Program-made: the position numbers and the translations under genes
Shown here: positions 10,119-18,275 of the stretch, one piece after another
Layout: each line of letters opens with the position of its first letter
Position numbering within the stretch: the first letter of the stretch is position 1
Notes under the pieces: generated by a model
The model's input: the letters and a program-made list of their open reading frames with translations, nothing else
Told to the model about the DNA's origin: nothing
Database searches by the model: none
Origin: Moraxellaceae bacterium
GTDB lineage: Bacteria > Pseudomonadota > Gammaproteobacteria > Pseudomonadales > Moraxellaceae
Direction of reading: 5' to 3'
NCBI GenBank assembly: GCA_029267635.1
Contig: JAJUIK010000002.1
Location: 175,981 to 239,980 of the forward strand
DNA length: 64,000 nt

Positions 10119-10148
10119 AAAAAAGGGAACCCGAAGGTTCTCTTTTTT
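10119..10148. terminator. Bidirectional hairpin terminator
   Basis: The stem AAGGGAACC / GGTTCTCTT with a CGAA tetraloop has T runs on both strands. On the minus strand it sits about 80 bp beyond the end of the decayed gene at 10231-10514; on the plus strand no gene points into it. Confidence 0.75.
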
Positions 10149-10230
10149 ACCATCAACCAAATGAGATAATAATTTGGTTATTTGCAATTAATGTATTCAA
10201 ATCTGTTTTGAGTATCATTCAAAATCAACA

Positions 10231-10514
10231 TCATATAGACTGATACACGGTACCGCTACCATCACGGTCAATACTAATGGTTGGTCTATACCATTCGATG
10301 TAACTTTTAGATAAACGTCGAGTGAAGCCCACTAACAGATTACTAATATCATTTTTGTCGGTTTCAGGGTCAGTTAACGTATCTACTAAAGTAAAGCAAT
10401 TCCATTCATCAGCACTAGCAATTCAGCGCTAGCAATATTAAATAGCGTAGTGCATGCCAAAAAAAATTGACCAGCTAGAAAGACCAAAACAAAAGCAGAT
10501 CAGGAAGAGAGCAT
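10231..10514 (-). pseudogene. Decayed gene for a small secreted protein
   Basis: Read on the minus strand, this 284-bp stretch gives a hydrophobic leader (SAFVLVFLAGQFFLA), an apparent signal-peptidase site (ASA then DEWNC), then CFTLVDTLTDPETD, NLLVGFTRRLSKSY and IEWYRPTISIDRDGSG, and ends at TGA (10233-10231). It is broken twice. An in-frame TGA lies four codons after the only ATG (10514-10512), and a 14-bp tandem duplication at 10409-10436 shifts the frame. Removing one copy restores a continuous 90-codon frame apart from the early stop. I do not recognise the family. Both lesions look recent because the rest of the frame is intact. Confidence 0.6.
10409..10436. repeat. 14-bp tandem duplication causing a frameshift
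   Basis: TCAGCACTAGCAAT (10409-10422) is followed directly by TCAGCGCTAGCAAT (10423-10436), 13 of 14 bases identical. It lies inside the decayed gene, and 14 is not a multiple of three. Confidence 0.85.
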
Positions 10515-10530
10515 AAGTTCTTTGATTTAT

Positions 10531-10562
10531 AAAAAAGCCCGAATCAATCACGGTTCGGGCTT
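10531..10562 (-). terminator. Intrinsic terminator of the MaoC-like gene
   Basis: The 9-bp stem AAGCCCGAA (10535-10543) / TTCGGGCTT (10554-10562) is followed by six T on the minus strand, 16 bp after the stop codon. Confidence 0.85.
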
Positions 10563-10577
10563 GGCACTATTGAGCGT

Positions 10578-11432
10578 TTAAAGGGCTTTGATAATCCCAC
10601 TCACATGCGGCTTTTTCGATTGTGCATTACGAATCAAAAATTGAGTTTCTGCACCTTGTTGTGTCATGAGAAAGTCAACCGTGGAAGGTAAATATAAAGG
10701 CAATTTAAACCAGACTTCAGCCTCATAAGATTCAGGTAAAGTGATGCTTGCCAACATTTTCGCCTTGCTCCACATGCCATGCGCGATCGCCTGTTTAAAA
10801 CCAAAGGCTTTCGCGGTAAACGCATGTAAATGAATCAGGTTGAAATCCCCAGAAATCAGTGCGTAACGACGTCCGGTATTTTCTGAAACCCGCCACTGGG
10901 CTTGCAACTGATAGTCGTTATGTATCGGTTCAGCGATTTTGGTACTCACTTGTGCTGAAGTTTTTTGACGAGAAAGATAAGTCGTCCGTCCCTGCATCAC
11001 CACTTCATGACCGACTTTTGCAGTAGTGATAAAATCAAACTGCACACCCTTATCGTGCGGTTGCAAGTCACCAAATTCACAAGACAAACTCAGTGTTTCA
11101 TGAAGGCCAATTTTACGATTCTGCTGGATCTGATTACGGATATGCACCAAACCCAGGACAGGAAATGGAAATGCTTCCCGTGTCATCATGTGCATTTGCA
11201 AACTTTGCGACAGAACGGCCAAATACATTGTCGGAATAAAACCATCCTGCTGAAAACCGCATATTTCATTATAGGCTTGCAGATGCTTTGGATCGACCCG
11301 CAACACATCCACCACATACTGCACATCAGGCAGTACAGGTTCAGCCTGGCTTTTTTTAAAGATCAGGCCCTGAATAATCTTGGGATAAGCCAAATACGGT
11401 TTGGGCAGCTGTTTAAAATGACGAATTTTCAT
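10578..11432 (-). CDS. MaoC-like (R)-3-hydroxyacyl dehydratase
   Basis: A 284-residue double-hotdog-type protein. The C-terminal half carries the hydratase 2 motif as ALISGDFNLIHLHAFTAKAFGF, with the Asp/His catalytic pair, followed by QAIAHGMWSKAKML. The N-terminal half, including EAFPFPVLGLVHIRNQI, is the degenerate partner domain. An open frame extends 17 codons upstream from a GTG, but the ATG at 11432 gives MKIRHFKQLPKPYL and is preferred. With the large FabG and thiolase next door it resembles the mycobacterial HtdX/FabG4/FadA2 grouping, implying hydration and dehydration of 3-hydroxyacyl thioesters. Chain length and ACP or CoA preference are unknown. Confidence 0.82.
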   Translation of the reverse strand: MKIRHFKQLPKPYLAYPKIIQGLIFKKSQAEPVLPDVQYVVDVLRVDPKHLQAYNEICGFQQDGFIPTMYLAVLSQSLQMHMMTREAFPFPVLGLVHIRNQIQQNRKIGLHETLSLSCEFGDLQPHDKGVQFDFITTAKVGHEVVMQGRTTYLSRQKTSAQVSTKIAEPIHNDYQLQAQWRVSENTGRRYALISGDFNLIHLHAFTAKAFGFKQAIAHGMWSKAKMLASITLPESYEAEVWFKLPLYLPSTVDFLMTQQGAETQFLIRNAQSKKPHVSGIIKAL

Positions 11433-11515
11433 ATAAAACCTATAAATAAAAATATTATTGTTTTCGTAAGAGCGGCTGAACACCTCTCTTTAAAGCTATC
11501 CTGACTGAAGCACCT

Positions 11516-12907
11516 TTAGGCACCGAGCAAACTCTGCCCACACACACGCACAATATTGCCATTGATTCCAGTAGATGCTGGTGAAGCCAACCAGGCAATT
11601 GTTTCAGCGACATCCACCGGCAAACCGCCCTGATTCATAGCATTCATACGGCGGCCAATTTCACGAATCGCGAATGGAATCGCCGCCGTCATCTGAGTTT
11701 CAATAAATCCTGGTGCCACCGCATTAATCGTCACTCCTTCTTTTAATAAGGGTGCAGTGAATTTAACCAGCCCGATCACCCCAGCTTTAGAAGTGGCATA
11801 GTTGGTTTGTCCCAGATTGCCGGCAATTCCCGAAATAGAAGACACACATACAATACGGCCATTCGGATTCAATCCTGCATGTTGCAGCAAATAGTCGTTG
11901 ATCCGCTCTGCCGCAGACAAGTTAATATTGATCACCAAATCCCACTGTTCCGGCTGCATATTCGTCAACATCTTGTCACGGGTAATCCCGGCATTATGCA
12001 CCAGAATATCCAGACCGCCATGCTCGGCAGCCGCAGCCTTGATTTTTTCTCCCGCATCCGCTGCGGTAATATCCAGCGCCAGTGTCGACCCACCTATTTC
12101 ACCGGCGACCCGATCCAGATCTGCCTGTTGTTGTGGTACATCCAGGCAAATTACATGCGCACCATCACGCGCCAGAACATGGGCAATTGCTTCACCAATT
12201 CCACGGCTAGCACCGGTTACCACAGCCGTTTTACCCGCCAATGGTTTGCTCCAGTCAACATCCACTACTGTGGCCTTCGCGACCCGAACCACCTGGCCAG
12301 ACACATAAGCCGAACGTGGAGATAGCAAGAAACGTAAGGTCGACTCTATATTGACAGCGGCATCTGGCGCGACATACACCAGTTGGGCGGCAATTCCTCG
12401 TTTAAATTCCTTGCCGACAGACTTTACAAAACCTTCCAGTGCACGTTGGACAATCGCCTGCTGGACGCTCACAGCAGATTCCGGTGGAATACCCAAGACA
12501 ATCACCCGGCCTGAAGCATGGATCTGGCGTGCAATTGGATGGAAAAATTCATACAGCGCCTTTAACTGTTGCGGACTTTGAATGCCTGAAGCATCGAACA
12601 ACACCGCTTTGAATCTGGAGGCTTTATCGCCGGGATGAAAGGCTCCCAAATTCAACCCCACAGCTGCAGCTATTTGCTGTAATTCCGGATCATTGCCACT
12701 GTAACTGTTGGCATGAATATTACTTAAGACTTGGGCAATCGCCGCTGAAAATAAACCATCAGGTGCAGCACCCAACAGCACCGGACCTTTAATCACCGGC
12801 GTCGCTGACTCAAAACGCTCCAGCAAGGTGGGTGCCGGCAAGCCTAAATTTTTAATGACAAGTTTGCCAATTGGAGATCTTGCAAAAGTTTGGTATTGGT
12901 CTGTCAT
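11516..12907 (-). CDS. High-molecular-weight 3-oxoacyl-ACP/CoA reductase (FabG4-like)
   Basis: A 463-residue short-chain dehydrogenase, about 215 residues longer than ordinary FabG. Residues 1-220 form a degenerate Rossmann-like domain with no usable dinucleotide motif. Residues from about 222 are the active SDR domain: TGASRGIG (231-238), the NAG motif in LVHNAGITRDKM, Ser in CVSSISGIAG, and Tyr/Lys in NYATSKAG. This architecture matches mycobacterial FabG4, an NADH-preferring reductase of 3-oxoacyl-CoA. It is 83 bp upstream of the MaoC gene on the same strand and divergent from the thiolase, which supports one beta-oxidation-like or reverse-beta-oxidation module. Confidence 0.88.
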   Translation of the reverse strand: MTDQYQTFARSPIGKLVIKNLGLPAPTLLERFESATPVIKGPVLLGAAPDGLFSAAIAQVLSNIHANSYSGNDPELQQIAAAVGLNLGAFHPGDKASRFKAVLFDASGIQSPQQLKALYEFFHPIARQIHASGRVIVLGIPPESAVSVQQAIVQRALEGFVKSVGKEFKRGIAAQLVYVAPDAAVNIESTLRFLLSPRSAYVSGQVVRVAKATVVDVDWSKPLAGKTAVVTGASRGIGEAIAHVLARDGAHVICLDVPQQQADLDRVAGEIGGSTLALDITAADAGEKIKAAAAEHGGLDILVHNAGITRDKMLTNMQPEQWDLVININLSAAERINDYLLQHAGLNPNGRIVCVSSISGIAGNLGQTNYATSKAGVIGLVKFTAPLLKEGVTINAVAPGFIETQMTAAIPFAIREIGRRMNAMNQGGLPVDVAETIAWLASPASTGINGNIVRVCGQSLLGA

Positions 12908-13148
12908 GTTTATTCTCTCTTATGCAAATGAATTATGATCGGACCTCAAAAATATCGTGCTAAGCCTATTCAACTCGATATTCTGGCTGCAATCGGTCCT
13001 TGTCCGTTTGTCACCCATCATACTTGACTTTAACGTAGCATATCTTGACGTGAATGGTTGGCTCAATGTCATTCTAGTCAATTCAGCTTCGCACAAAGTA
13101 TGCTAAGGTAACCCCCAGAATTCATCAAAACATGCTTGGAAAAGCTTT

Positions 13149-14666
13149 ATGAGCACAACAACTCAAAATACACCAGAAGAACAGCATTTAGCTCCGGAAA
13201 CCTTGTCGAGTCCTGCAAAACGGACCACGCGCACGAAAAAAAGTACTGCCAGCCAAACGCCAGCGGCCACGACAAGCGCAAAACGTCCTCGCACTGCTAC
13301 ATCTCGATCCAAAACAGCGGCAACCACCACAAAAGCAAACTCTAATACTACAAAAACACCAGATTCTGAATTCAAGGATAAAATTATGAGTCAAAACATT
13401 ATTCGCCGCGTTGCCATTATCGGGGCCAACCGTATTCCTTTCGCGCGCTCTAATGGTCCATATTTCACGGCATCCAATAGCGATATGCTGACCGCAGCCC
13501 TGAATGGTCTGGTGGAGCGTTTTAACCTGCAAGGTCAGCGTTTGGGTGAAGTCGTTGCAGGTGCCGTGTTAAAACACAGCCGTGACTTTAACATGACACG
13601 CGAATGTGTATTAAACACGCAGCTGGCAGCAGAAACACCTGCTTACGATATTCAGCAGGCCTGCGGAACCAGTTTACAAGCCGCCATTTTAGTAGCCAAT
13701 AAAATTGCCTTGGGTCAGATTGAAGTCGGGATTGCCGGTGGCGTAGATACTACCTCAGATGCCCCAATTGCCTTGGGTGATGGCCTGCGCAAGGTCTTGC
13801 TGCAGCTCAATATCGCCAAAACTGCCAAAGAGCGCATTCAGGCACTAACCAAACTTAATATCAAAGATCTGATGGATGCCCCGAAAAACGGCGAACCACG
13901 CACCGGACTATCAATGGGCGAGCATCAGGCGATTACTGCTTTGGAATGGGGAATCTCGCGTGAAGCTCAGGATGAGTTTGCTGTCGCCAGTCATCATAAA
14001 CTTGCTGCAGCATATGACATGGGATTCTTTGATGATCTGATTACCCCGTTTATGGGCTTGGAACGTGACCAGAACCTGCGTCCAGATGCTTCGGTAGAAA
14101 AACTGGCCAAATTAAAACCGGTTTTCGGTAAAGGTGATGCTGCAACCATGACAGCAGGCAACTCGACGCCACTGACCGATGGCGCATCGTGTGTGTTGCT
14201 GGCGTCCGAAGAGTGGGCACAGGCCAACGGCCATGAAGTATTGGCTTATCTCACTTTCTCCGAAACCGCAGCGGTAGATTTTGTCGGTAAAAAAGAAGGC
14301 TTATTGATGGCACCGGCCTATGCCGTTCCGCGCATGTTGCAACGTGCCGGCCTGACCCTGCAAGATTTCGACTTCTATGAAATTCACGAAGCCTTTGCCT
14401 CACAAGTGCTTGCCACCCTGAAAGCATGGGAAGATCCAATTTTCTGTAAAGAACGTCTGGGCTTAGATGCACCTTTAGGCAGCATTGACCGCAGCAAACT
14501 GAATATTCATGGTTCTTCTCTGGCAGCTGGTCATCCCTTTGCCGCGACCGGAGGCCGTATCCTAGCCACAGCAGCTAAAATTCTACAGCAAAAAGGTTCG
14601 GGGCGCGCCTTAATCTCGATCTGTGCAGCCGGTGGTCAAGGTGTGGTCGCGATTATTGAGAAATAA
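13149..14666 (+). CDS. Acetyl-CoA C-acyltransferase (FadI/FadA2-like thiolase) with a basic N-terminal extension
   Basis: The thiolase body has all catalytic residues: nucleophilic Cys in QQACGTSLQA (Cys172 of the long form), His in EIHEAFASQVL, His in GSSLAAGHPFAATGG and Cys in ICAAGGQG. The frame opens at ATG 13149, but the first 79 residues are Thr/Ser/Ala/Lys/Arg-rich low complexity (KRTTRTKKSTASQTPAATTS) unlike any thiolase N-terminus. A second start, ATG 13386 (MSQNIIRRVAIIGANR), has AAGGA about 9 bases upstream, gives a normal 426-residue enzyme and puts the Cys at position 93, the usual place. I record the long frame but consider the short product equally or more likely. The gene diverges from the FabG4-like reductase. 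Confidence 0.88.
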   Translation: MSTTTQNTPEEQHLAPETLSSPAKRTTRTKKSTASQTPAATTSAKRPRTATSRSKTAATTTKANSNTTKTPDSEFKDKIMSQNIIRRVAIIGANRIPFARSNGPYFTASNSDMLTAALNGLVERFNLQGQRLGEVVAGAVLKHSRDFNMTRECVLNTQLAAETPAYDIQQACGTSLQAAILVANKIALGQIEVGIAGGVDTTSDAPIALGDGLRKVLLQLNIAKTAKERIQALTKLNIKDLMDAPKNGEPRTGLSMGEHQAITALEWGISREAQDEFAVASHHKLAAAYDMGFFDDLITPFMGLERDQNLRPDASVEKLAKLKPVFGKGDAATMTAGNSTPLTDGASCVLLASEEWAQANGHEVLAYLTFSETAAVDFVGKKEGLLMAPAYAVPRMLQRAGLTLQDFDFYEIHEAFASQVLATLKAWEDPIFCKERLGLDAPLGSIDRSKLNIHGSSLAAGHPFAATGGRILATAAKILQQKGSGRALISICAAGGQGVVAIIEK

Positions 14667-14694
14667 CCAGCCCCAGCACTTTTACACTACACAT

Positions 14695-14722
14695 CAGCAC
14701 TCTCCGGAGTGCTGTTTTTTTA
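14695..14722 (+). terminator. Intrinsic terminator of the thiolase gene
   Basis: The perfect 8-bp stem CAGCACTC / GAGTGCTG with a TCCG loop is followed by seven T. Confidence 0.9.
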
Positions 14723-15144
14723 TTTTAATATTGAGTATTAGCCCGTATTTGATGCACACACAGACACGACAATCCTAAAAATATTATCAGTAAGACTTTT
14801 GATCAAAAATGATCGGAACAGGATCATTCGTTTTCTTTTTTATTTGATAAAGCGAGATGAATTGTGCTTAGGCTATTTATTTCAAATAGAACAAGCCCTT
14901 CCTCATCATCACGGATCGGAAATTCTAAAATTGACTGATTTTACGATTCAATTTTAAAATTGAATGAATCGGGCCGTGATGTTTTAAAGCCAAGACAAAG
15001 ACAATTGTTCGTTTTTTGATTAATCACATTCAAAATCAATGGAAAAGCCCAGTTTTTACAAACTGATTTACTATATTTCACTTGGGTTCGAGCCAAATTA
15101 TACGTTATAACTAAATCAGCAACATTCAAAGCAAGAATTAGACA
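14723..15144. other. Intergenic region upstream of tal, with a palindrome
   Basis: These 422 bp hold no gene I can support; the reading frame on the minus strand here lacks family features. There is a perfect 20-bp palindrome at 14946-14965 (ATTCAATTTT and its complement) and a GATCA/TGATC inverted repeat near 14800. Either could be an operator for tal, whose start codon is at 15145, but I cannot name a regulator. Confidence 0.5.
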
Positions 15145-16134
15145 ATGACTCAAAACGCTTTAAACCAATTAAAAGCTTTAACCACTGTTGTGGCCGATAG
15201 TAGTGATTTAGAGGCGATTCGCCAATTTCGCCCATTGGATGCCACCACCAATCCTTCCTTGATTACGACAGCAGCTTCTCAGCCAGAAAATAGTGCGCTG
15301 ATTGAAGCGGCCTTTGCACAGGCGCGTGCAGAAAATTATGAAAATGGTGAATTGATTGAACGCACCATCGATATTCTGACGGTCAAGTTTGGTGTGGAAA
15401 TTTTAAAACTGATCGAAGGCCGGGTATCAACCGAAGTCGATGCCAGCCTTTCTTATGACACGGCTGCCACTGTTGCTAAAGCCAAGGAACTGATTCATCT
15501 GTATCAATCCTATGGTATTGACAAAGATCGCGTACTAATCAAGATTGCCTCGACCTGGGAAGGGATTCAGGCGGCCAGATTGCTCGAATTTGAAGGCATT
15601 CACTGCAATCTCACCCTGTTGTTCGGTTTACCTCAGGCGCAGGCCTGTGCCGATGCTAAAGTCACGCTGATTTCGCCCTTTGTTGGACGTATTCTGGACT
15701 GGTACAAAAAAGCAGAAAACGTCAGCAGTTACCCGATTGAAAAAGATCCGGGTGTACAGTCAGTCAAACAGATTTATAACTATTACAAACAACATGGCAT
15801 TCAAACCCAGGTGATGGGTGCCAGCTTCCGCAGCATCGATCAGGTGCTCGGTTTGGCCGGCTGTGACTTGCTAACCATCGCCCCTGGCTTGCTGCAACAA
15901 CTGGAACAGGATCAACGCAAAGTCACTGCAGAATTGAGCTCCACGACAGCGCAACAAGCAACAGCGATTGAACGTCCTGCCCAAACTGAACAAAGTTTCA
16001 AAGCTGAAGTTGAACATGACCTGATGGCTGCACAATTGCTCGAAGCAGGGATTGATGGTTTCATCAAAGCCCGTGAGCAGTTACACCGGCTGTTACGCCA
16101 ATCTTTCGGTCTGGATGAAGAAATTCAGGCTTAA
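15145..16134 (+). CDS. tal: Transaldolase
   Basis: This non-oxidative pentose phosphate enzyme transfers a dihydroxyacetone unit between sedoheptulose 7-phosphate and glyceraldehyde 3-phosphate. The 329-residue protein carries LDATTNPSLI (31-40) and the Schiff-base lysine in VLIKIASTWEG (Lys133), followed by GIHCNLTLLFG and ISPFVGRILDWY. It is slightly longer than E. coli TalB. Its pathway partner, transketolase, is about 20 kb downstream on the other strand. A terminator follows the stop codon. Confidence 0.96.
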   Translation: MTQNALNQLKALTTVVADSSDLEAIRQFRPLDATTNPSLITTAASQPENSALIEAAFAQARAENYENGELIERTIDILTVKFGVEILKLIEGRVSTEVDASLSYDTAATVAKAKELIHLYQSYGIDKDRVLIKIASTWEGIQAARLLEFEGIHCNLTLLFGLPQAQACADAKVTLISPFVGRILDWYKKAENVSSYPIEKDPGVQSVKQIYNYYKQHGIQTQVMGASFRSIDQVLGLAGCDLLTIAPGLLQQLEQDQRKVTAELSSTTAQQATAIERPAQTEQSFKAEVEHDLMAAQLLEAGIDGFIKAREQLHRLLRQSFGLDEEIQA

Positions 16135-16158
16135 AATTGCTCTTTAATGAATGATCTG

Positions 16159-16196
16159 GCCAATTTTTGCTGCAATCGTGAAAATTGGCTTTTTTA
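16159..16196 (+). terminator. Intrinsic terminator of tal
   Basis: The stem GCCAATTTT / AAAATTGGC with a 13-nt loop is followed by a T-rich run, 25 bp after the stop codon. Confidence 0.75.
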
Positions 16197-16379
16197 TTTA
16201 CCTTTCCTATTCCTTCTAATTGCTGCATTCACATGAGCAGCCAGTCCACCTATTCAGATTAAAAGTCTATCTGCATTTAATCCTTTCTTTCGCATCTGGT
16301 TGCCCTAAAAAAATAAGGATGTTCTAGTAAGTTACTTTTTGTGCATCATCAACCAGACAATCAAAATAAGCCCTTAAAA

Positions 16380-16677
16380 ATCTGGATCTTTTGCTTCTTG
16401 AGCAGGATCACGTATGATAAGACCTGCATTTTTCACTATGCCCAAACTCATCCAAGCCGTGTCTTTTCCTGCCGGATTTATCACAGCTATTGCTGGGAAC
16501 CATTAGCCACAACATCAGCCTGGCTTTTGCCGAAGTTGAACATCGGAAGCGGCCTTGATGACCTTTTTACTCAGCGTATCCAGCATACAGTTTTGGGGAA
16601 TTGGCTTGGCTTTCTGAGAGCTGTTATTGGGTATTTTGGTGTTCTGGATTCTCAGTAGTAAAAACCGGACTGCTTGA
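16380..16677 (+). pseudogene. benE: Remnant of a benzoate/H+ symporter (BenE family), C-terminal part
   Basis: Stitching three frames gives MPKLIQAVSFPAGFITAIAG, then ISLAFAEVEHR, then EAALMTFLLSVSSIQFWGIG with LAF and, after a stop, ELLLGILVFWILSSKNR. This follows the last two membrane segments of BenE/YdcO, whose tail in E. coli has a similar hydrophobic block, a charged ERERDAA turn, VAFLVTASG and GIGSAFWGLIAG. Visible lesions are a stop in the first segment (about 16399), a frame change near 16500, loss of one base at about 16545 (HRE expected) and TGA at 16615-16617 where TGG (AFWG) is expected. The N-terminal three quarters are absent. The relic overlaps the 3' end of the convergent esterase gene. 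Confidence 0.6.
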
Positions 16678-17733
16678 GCCGGTTTCTGCGGCTGGAACAT
16701 TGAACGATACCAGTCGTGCAGTAGATCTAGGCGCACTATTGCGCTGGATAAAATCCACACTGCGATAAAAAGTGTATTGGCTGGCCTGTTTACTCAGCAT
16801 AAATTGATATTCATGTATCAGCCATTCTTTAGAATCTGGATAAAATACTGGCTCAACCGGAATCTGATGTTTTTGCAACTGTTCAACAAAAGGTATGGCT
16901 TGCGTCTTGGTCAGAAAATCCTTGTTGCCGCCACTGATAAAGACCGGCGGATAATTCGGAGTGAGATATTGAATCGGTGAAATGCGTTTTAAAAATTGTG
17001 GATTGTCTTTGGGATGTTGGGTATAAGCTCGCAACAGATTTTTCACGACCCATTCAATGATTTTTAGTTGATCCGGTGCGGTTTGTATAAAAGCATTCAG
17101 ATCATAAATGCCACAATGTAAAATTAATCCCTTGATTTGCTCGGGTTGAATAGACGCTTTAAATTGCGATTGTTGGGCAAAATTAGGATTACTGACCAAT
17201 GCTGCATAATGGCTGGCGAGATTGGCACCAGCAGAATCTCCAGCGAGATAGAATTGCTGCGGATCAATCTGATAATTCACTGCATGCCGTTGCAAAAACC
17301 TTAAGGCCTGATCGATCTGGTTCAGCTGTGTGGGATAAACCACCTGCGGTGCCAGTTGGTACTCTAGTGCCACCACATTAAAACCTTGTGCCGCCAGCAA
17401 CTTAAAATAACCACGGGCACGCTCTTTGGTACCAGCAAGCCAACCGCCACCATGCAACCAGACCACAGTTGGACGCAGAGCGGACTGCTGCTGAAATTGC
17501 GGTTGATAAATATCTAGCGCCAAATCAGGCTGCTGCTGATAAGGTATATTTTGCTGTACATACACCGTCGCCGGTGCAAACCGGTCCAGACGCTTTTGCT
17601 GATAACTGGTGGCAAAATTAAAGGCATGTGCAATCAGCTGGCTGTTTAATTGCACACTTTGGCAAGCTGTTAAGCTTAATATACTGATGAAGAGGAATGT
17701 CTGGGTGAAATACTTGTTCGCAAGGTACGGCAT
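16624..17733 (-). CDS. Alpha/beta hydrolase lipoprotein (esterase, HSL/BD-FAE-like)
   Basis: A 369-residue protein with a lipoprotein signal (FLFISILSLTAC, Cys24 lipidated). The oxyanion-hole motif WLHGGGWLAG (His94) and the nucleophile elbow YLAGDSAGANLAS (Ser167) are typical of carboxylesterases of the hormone-sensitive lipase and arylformamidase-like group. The acid and base would lie in the GGNKDFLTKTQ and HEYQFM segments. The likely location is the inner face of the outer membrane or the periplasm. Its 3' end overlaps the degraded benE tail, so the last residues may be acquired from that sequence. The substrate is unknown. Confidence 0.82.
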   Translation of the reverse strand: MPYLANKYFTQTFLFISILSLTACQSVQLNSQLIAHAFNFATSYQQKRLDRFAPATVYVQQNIPYQQQPDLALDIYQPQFQQQSALRPTVVWLHGGGWLAGTKERARGYFKLLAAQGFNVVALEYQLAPQVVYPTQLNQIDQALRFLQRHAVNYQIDPQQFYLAGDSAGANLASHYAALVSNPNFAQQSQFKASIQPEQIKGLILHCGIYDLNAFIQTAPDQLKIIEWVVKNLLRAYTQHPKDNPQFLKRISPIQYLTPNYPPVFISGGNKDFLTKTQAIPFVEQLQKHQIPVEPVFYPDSKEWLIHEYQFMLSKQASQYTFYRSVDFIQRNSAPRSTARLVSFNVPAAETGSSSPVFTTENPEHQNTQ

Positions 17734-17747
17734 CGGTCTTTCCCATT

Positions 17748-18206
17748 TTACAGTTCGCGCACTACCACGGTTTTGGCGATCTTGTCATGCCAGCCCTGTT
17801 TTTTGGCATCAAACGCAATCCAGATAAAGCCCAGCATCAACAGCAAAGTCGACGGAATATAACCAATATAACGTAATGCCGCCTGACCGAAAGTCAGCTT
17901 ATGCCCAGTTTGCTCATCCAGTACTTTTAAACGCAGTAAACGCTTCCCCGGTGTCCCGCCCAGATAGATCCAGAACAGTACACTGTATAAAAATGGAAAA
18001 ATGTAATTTAAGATCAAGTCAAAGATGATATTTTGCGGCTGTTCACTTAAACCAGTAGCAAAAATCAAATCATAATCGCCCTGATAAAAAATCCAGGCGA
18101 CCGGAATAATTGCCAACACCATAATTAAACTATCGATAATCGCAGCCACCACACGTACCCAAAAACCCGCATATTCATATTTATAAGACATTATATTTGC
18201 ACTCAT
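17748..18206 (-). CDS. RDD family membrane protein
   Basis: A protein of about 152 residues with the RDD signature: YAGFWVRVVAAIIDSLIMVL (first membrane segment with the conserved Arg and Asp), YIFPFLYSVLFWIYLGGTPGKRLL and a third segment ending in TLLLMLGFIWIAFDAKKQGW HD. The GGTPGKRLLRLKVLDE block is characteristic. The function is unclear; some RDD proteins act as Na+/H+ antiporters. Three ATGs are possible (18236, 18206, 18191); 18206 is chosen because the most upstream one lies next to the pepN terminator. It is 14 bp upstream of the esterase gene and probably co-transcribed. Confidence 0.75.
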   Translation of the reverse strand: MSANIMSYKYEYAGFWVRVVAAIIDSLIMVLAIIPVAWIFYQGDYDLIFATGLSEQPQNIIFDLILNYIFPFLYSVLFWIYLGGTPGKRLLRLKVLDEQTGHKLTFGQAALRYIGYIPSTLLLMLGFIWIAFDAKKQGWHDKIAKTVVVREL

Positions 18207-18220
18207 TATTTTCAAGTCAT

Positions 18221-18252
18221 AAAAAAGCCCAGTCACATGGACCAGGCTTTTA
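18221..18252 (-). terminator. Intrinsic terminator of pepN
   Basis: On the minus strand, AAAAGCC(T)GGTC and GACTGGGCTTTT pair and are followed by a T run. It is placed 24 bp after the pepN stop codon and just before the RDD gene start. Confidence 0.75.
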
Positions 18253-18275
18253 TGCTAAAGCAAATCGGCAACAAA

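Noticed and set aside
11807..12325. Long open frames antisense to the FabG4-like gene
   Set aside because: They mirror the conserved reductase sequence and have no ribosome site or recognisable domain.
14941..15153. 70-codon minus-strand frame upstream of tal
   Set aside because: It overlaps the tal start and the palindrome, has no ribosome-binding site and no recognisable features.
16341..16658. 105-codon frame as an intact gene
   Set aside because: The region is better explained as frameshifted BenE remnants; this frame shows no coherent protein.
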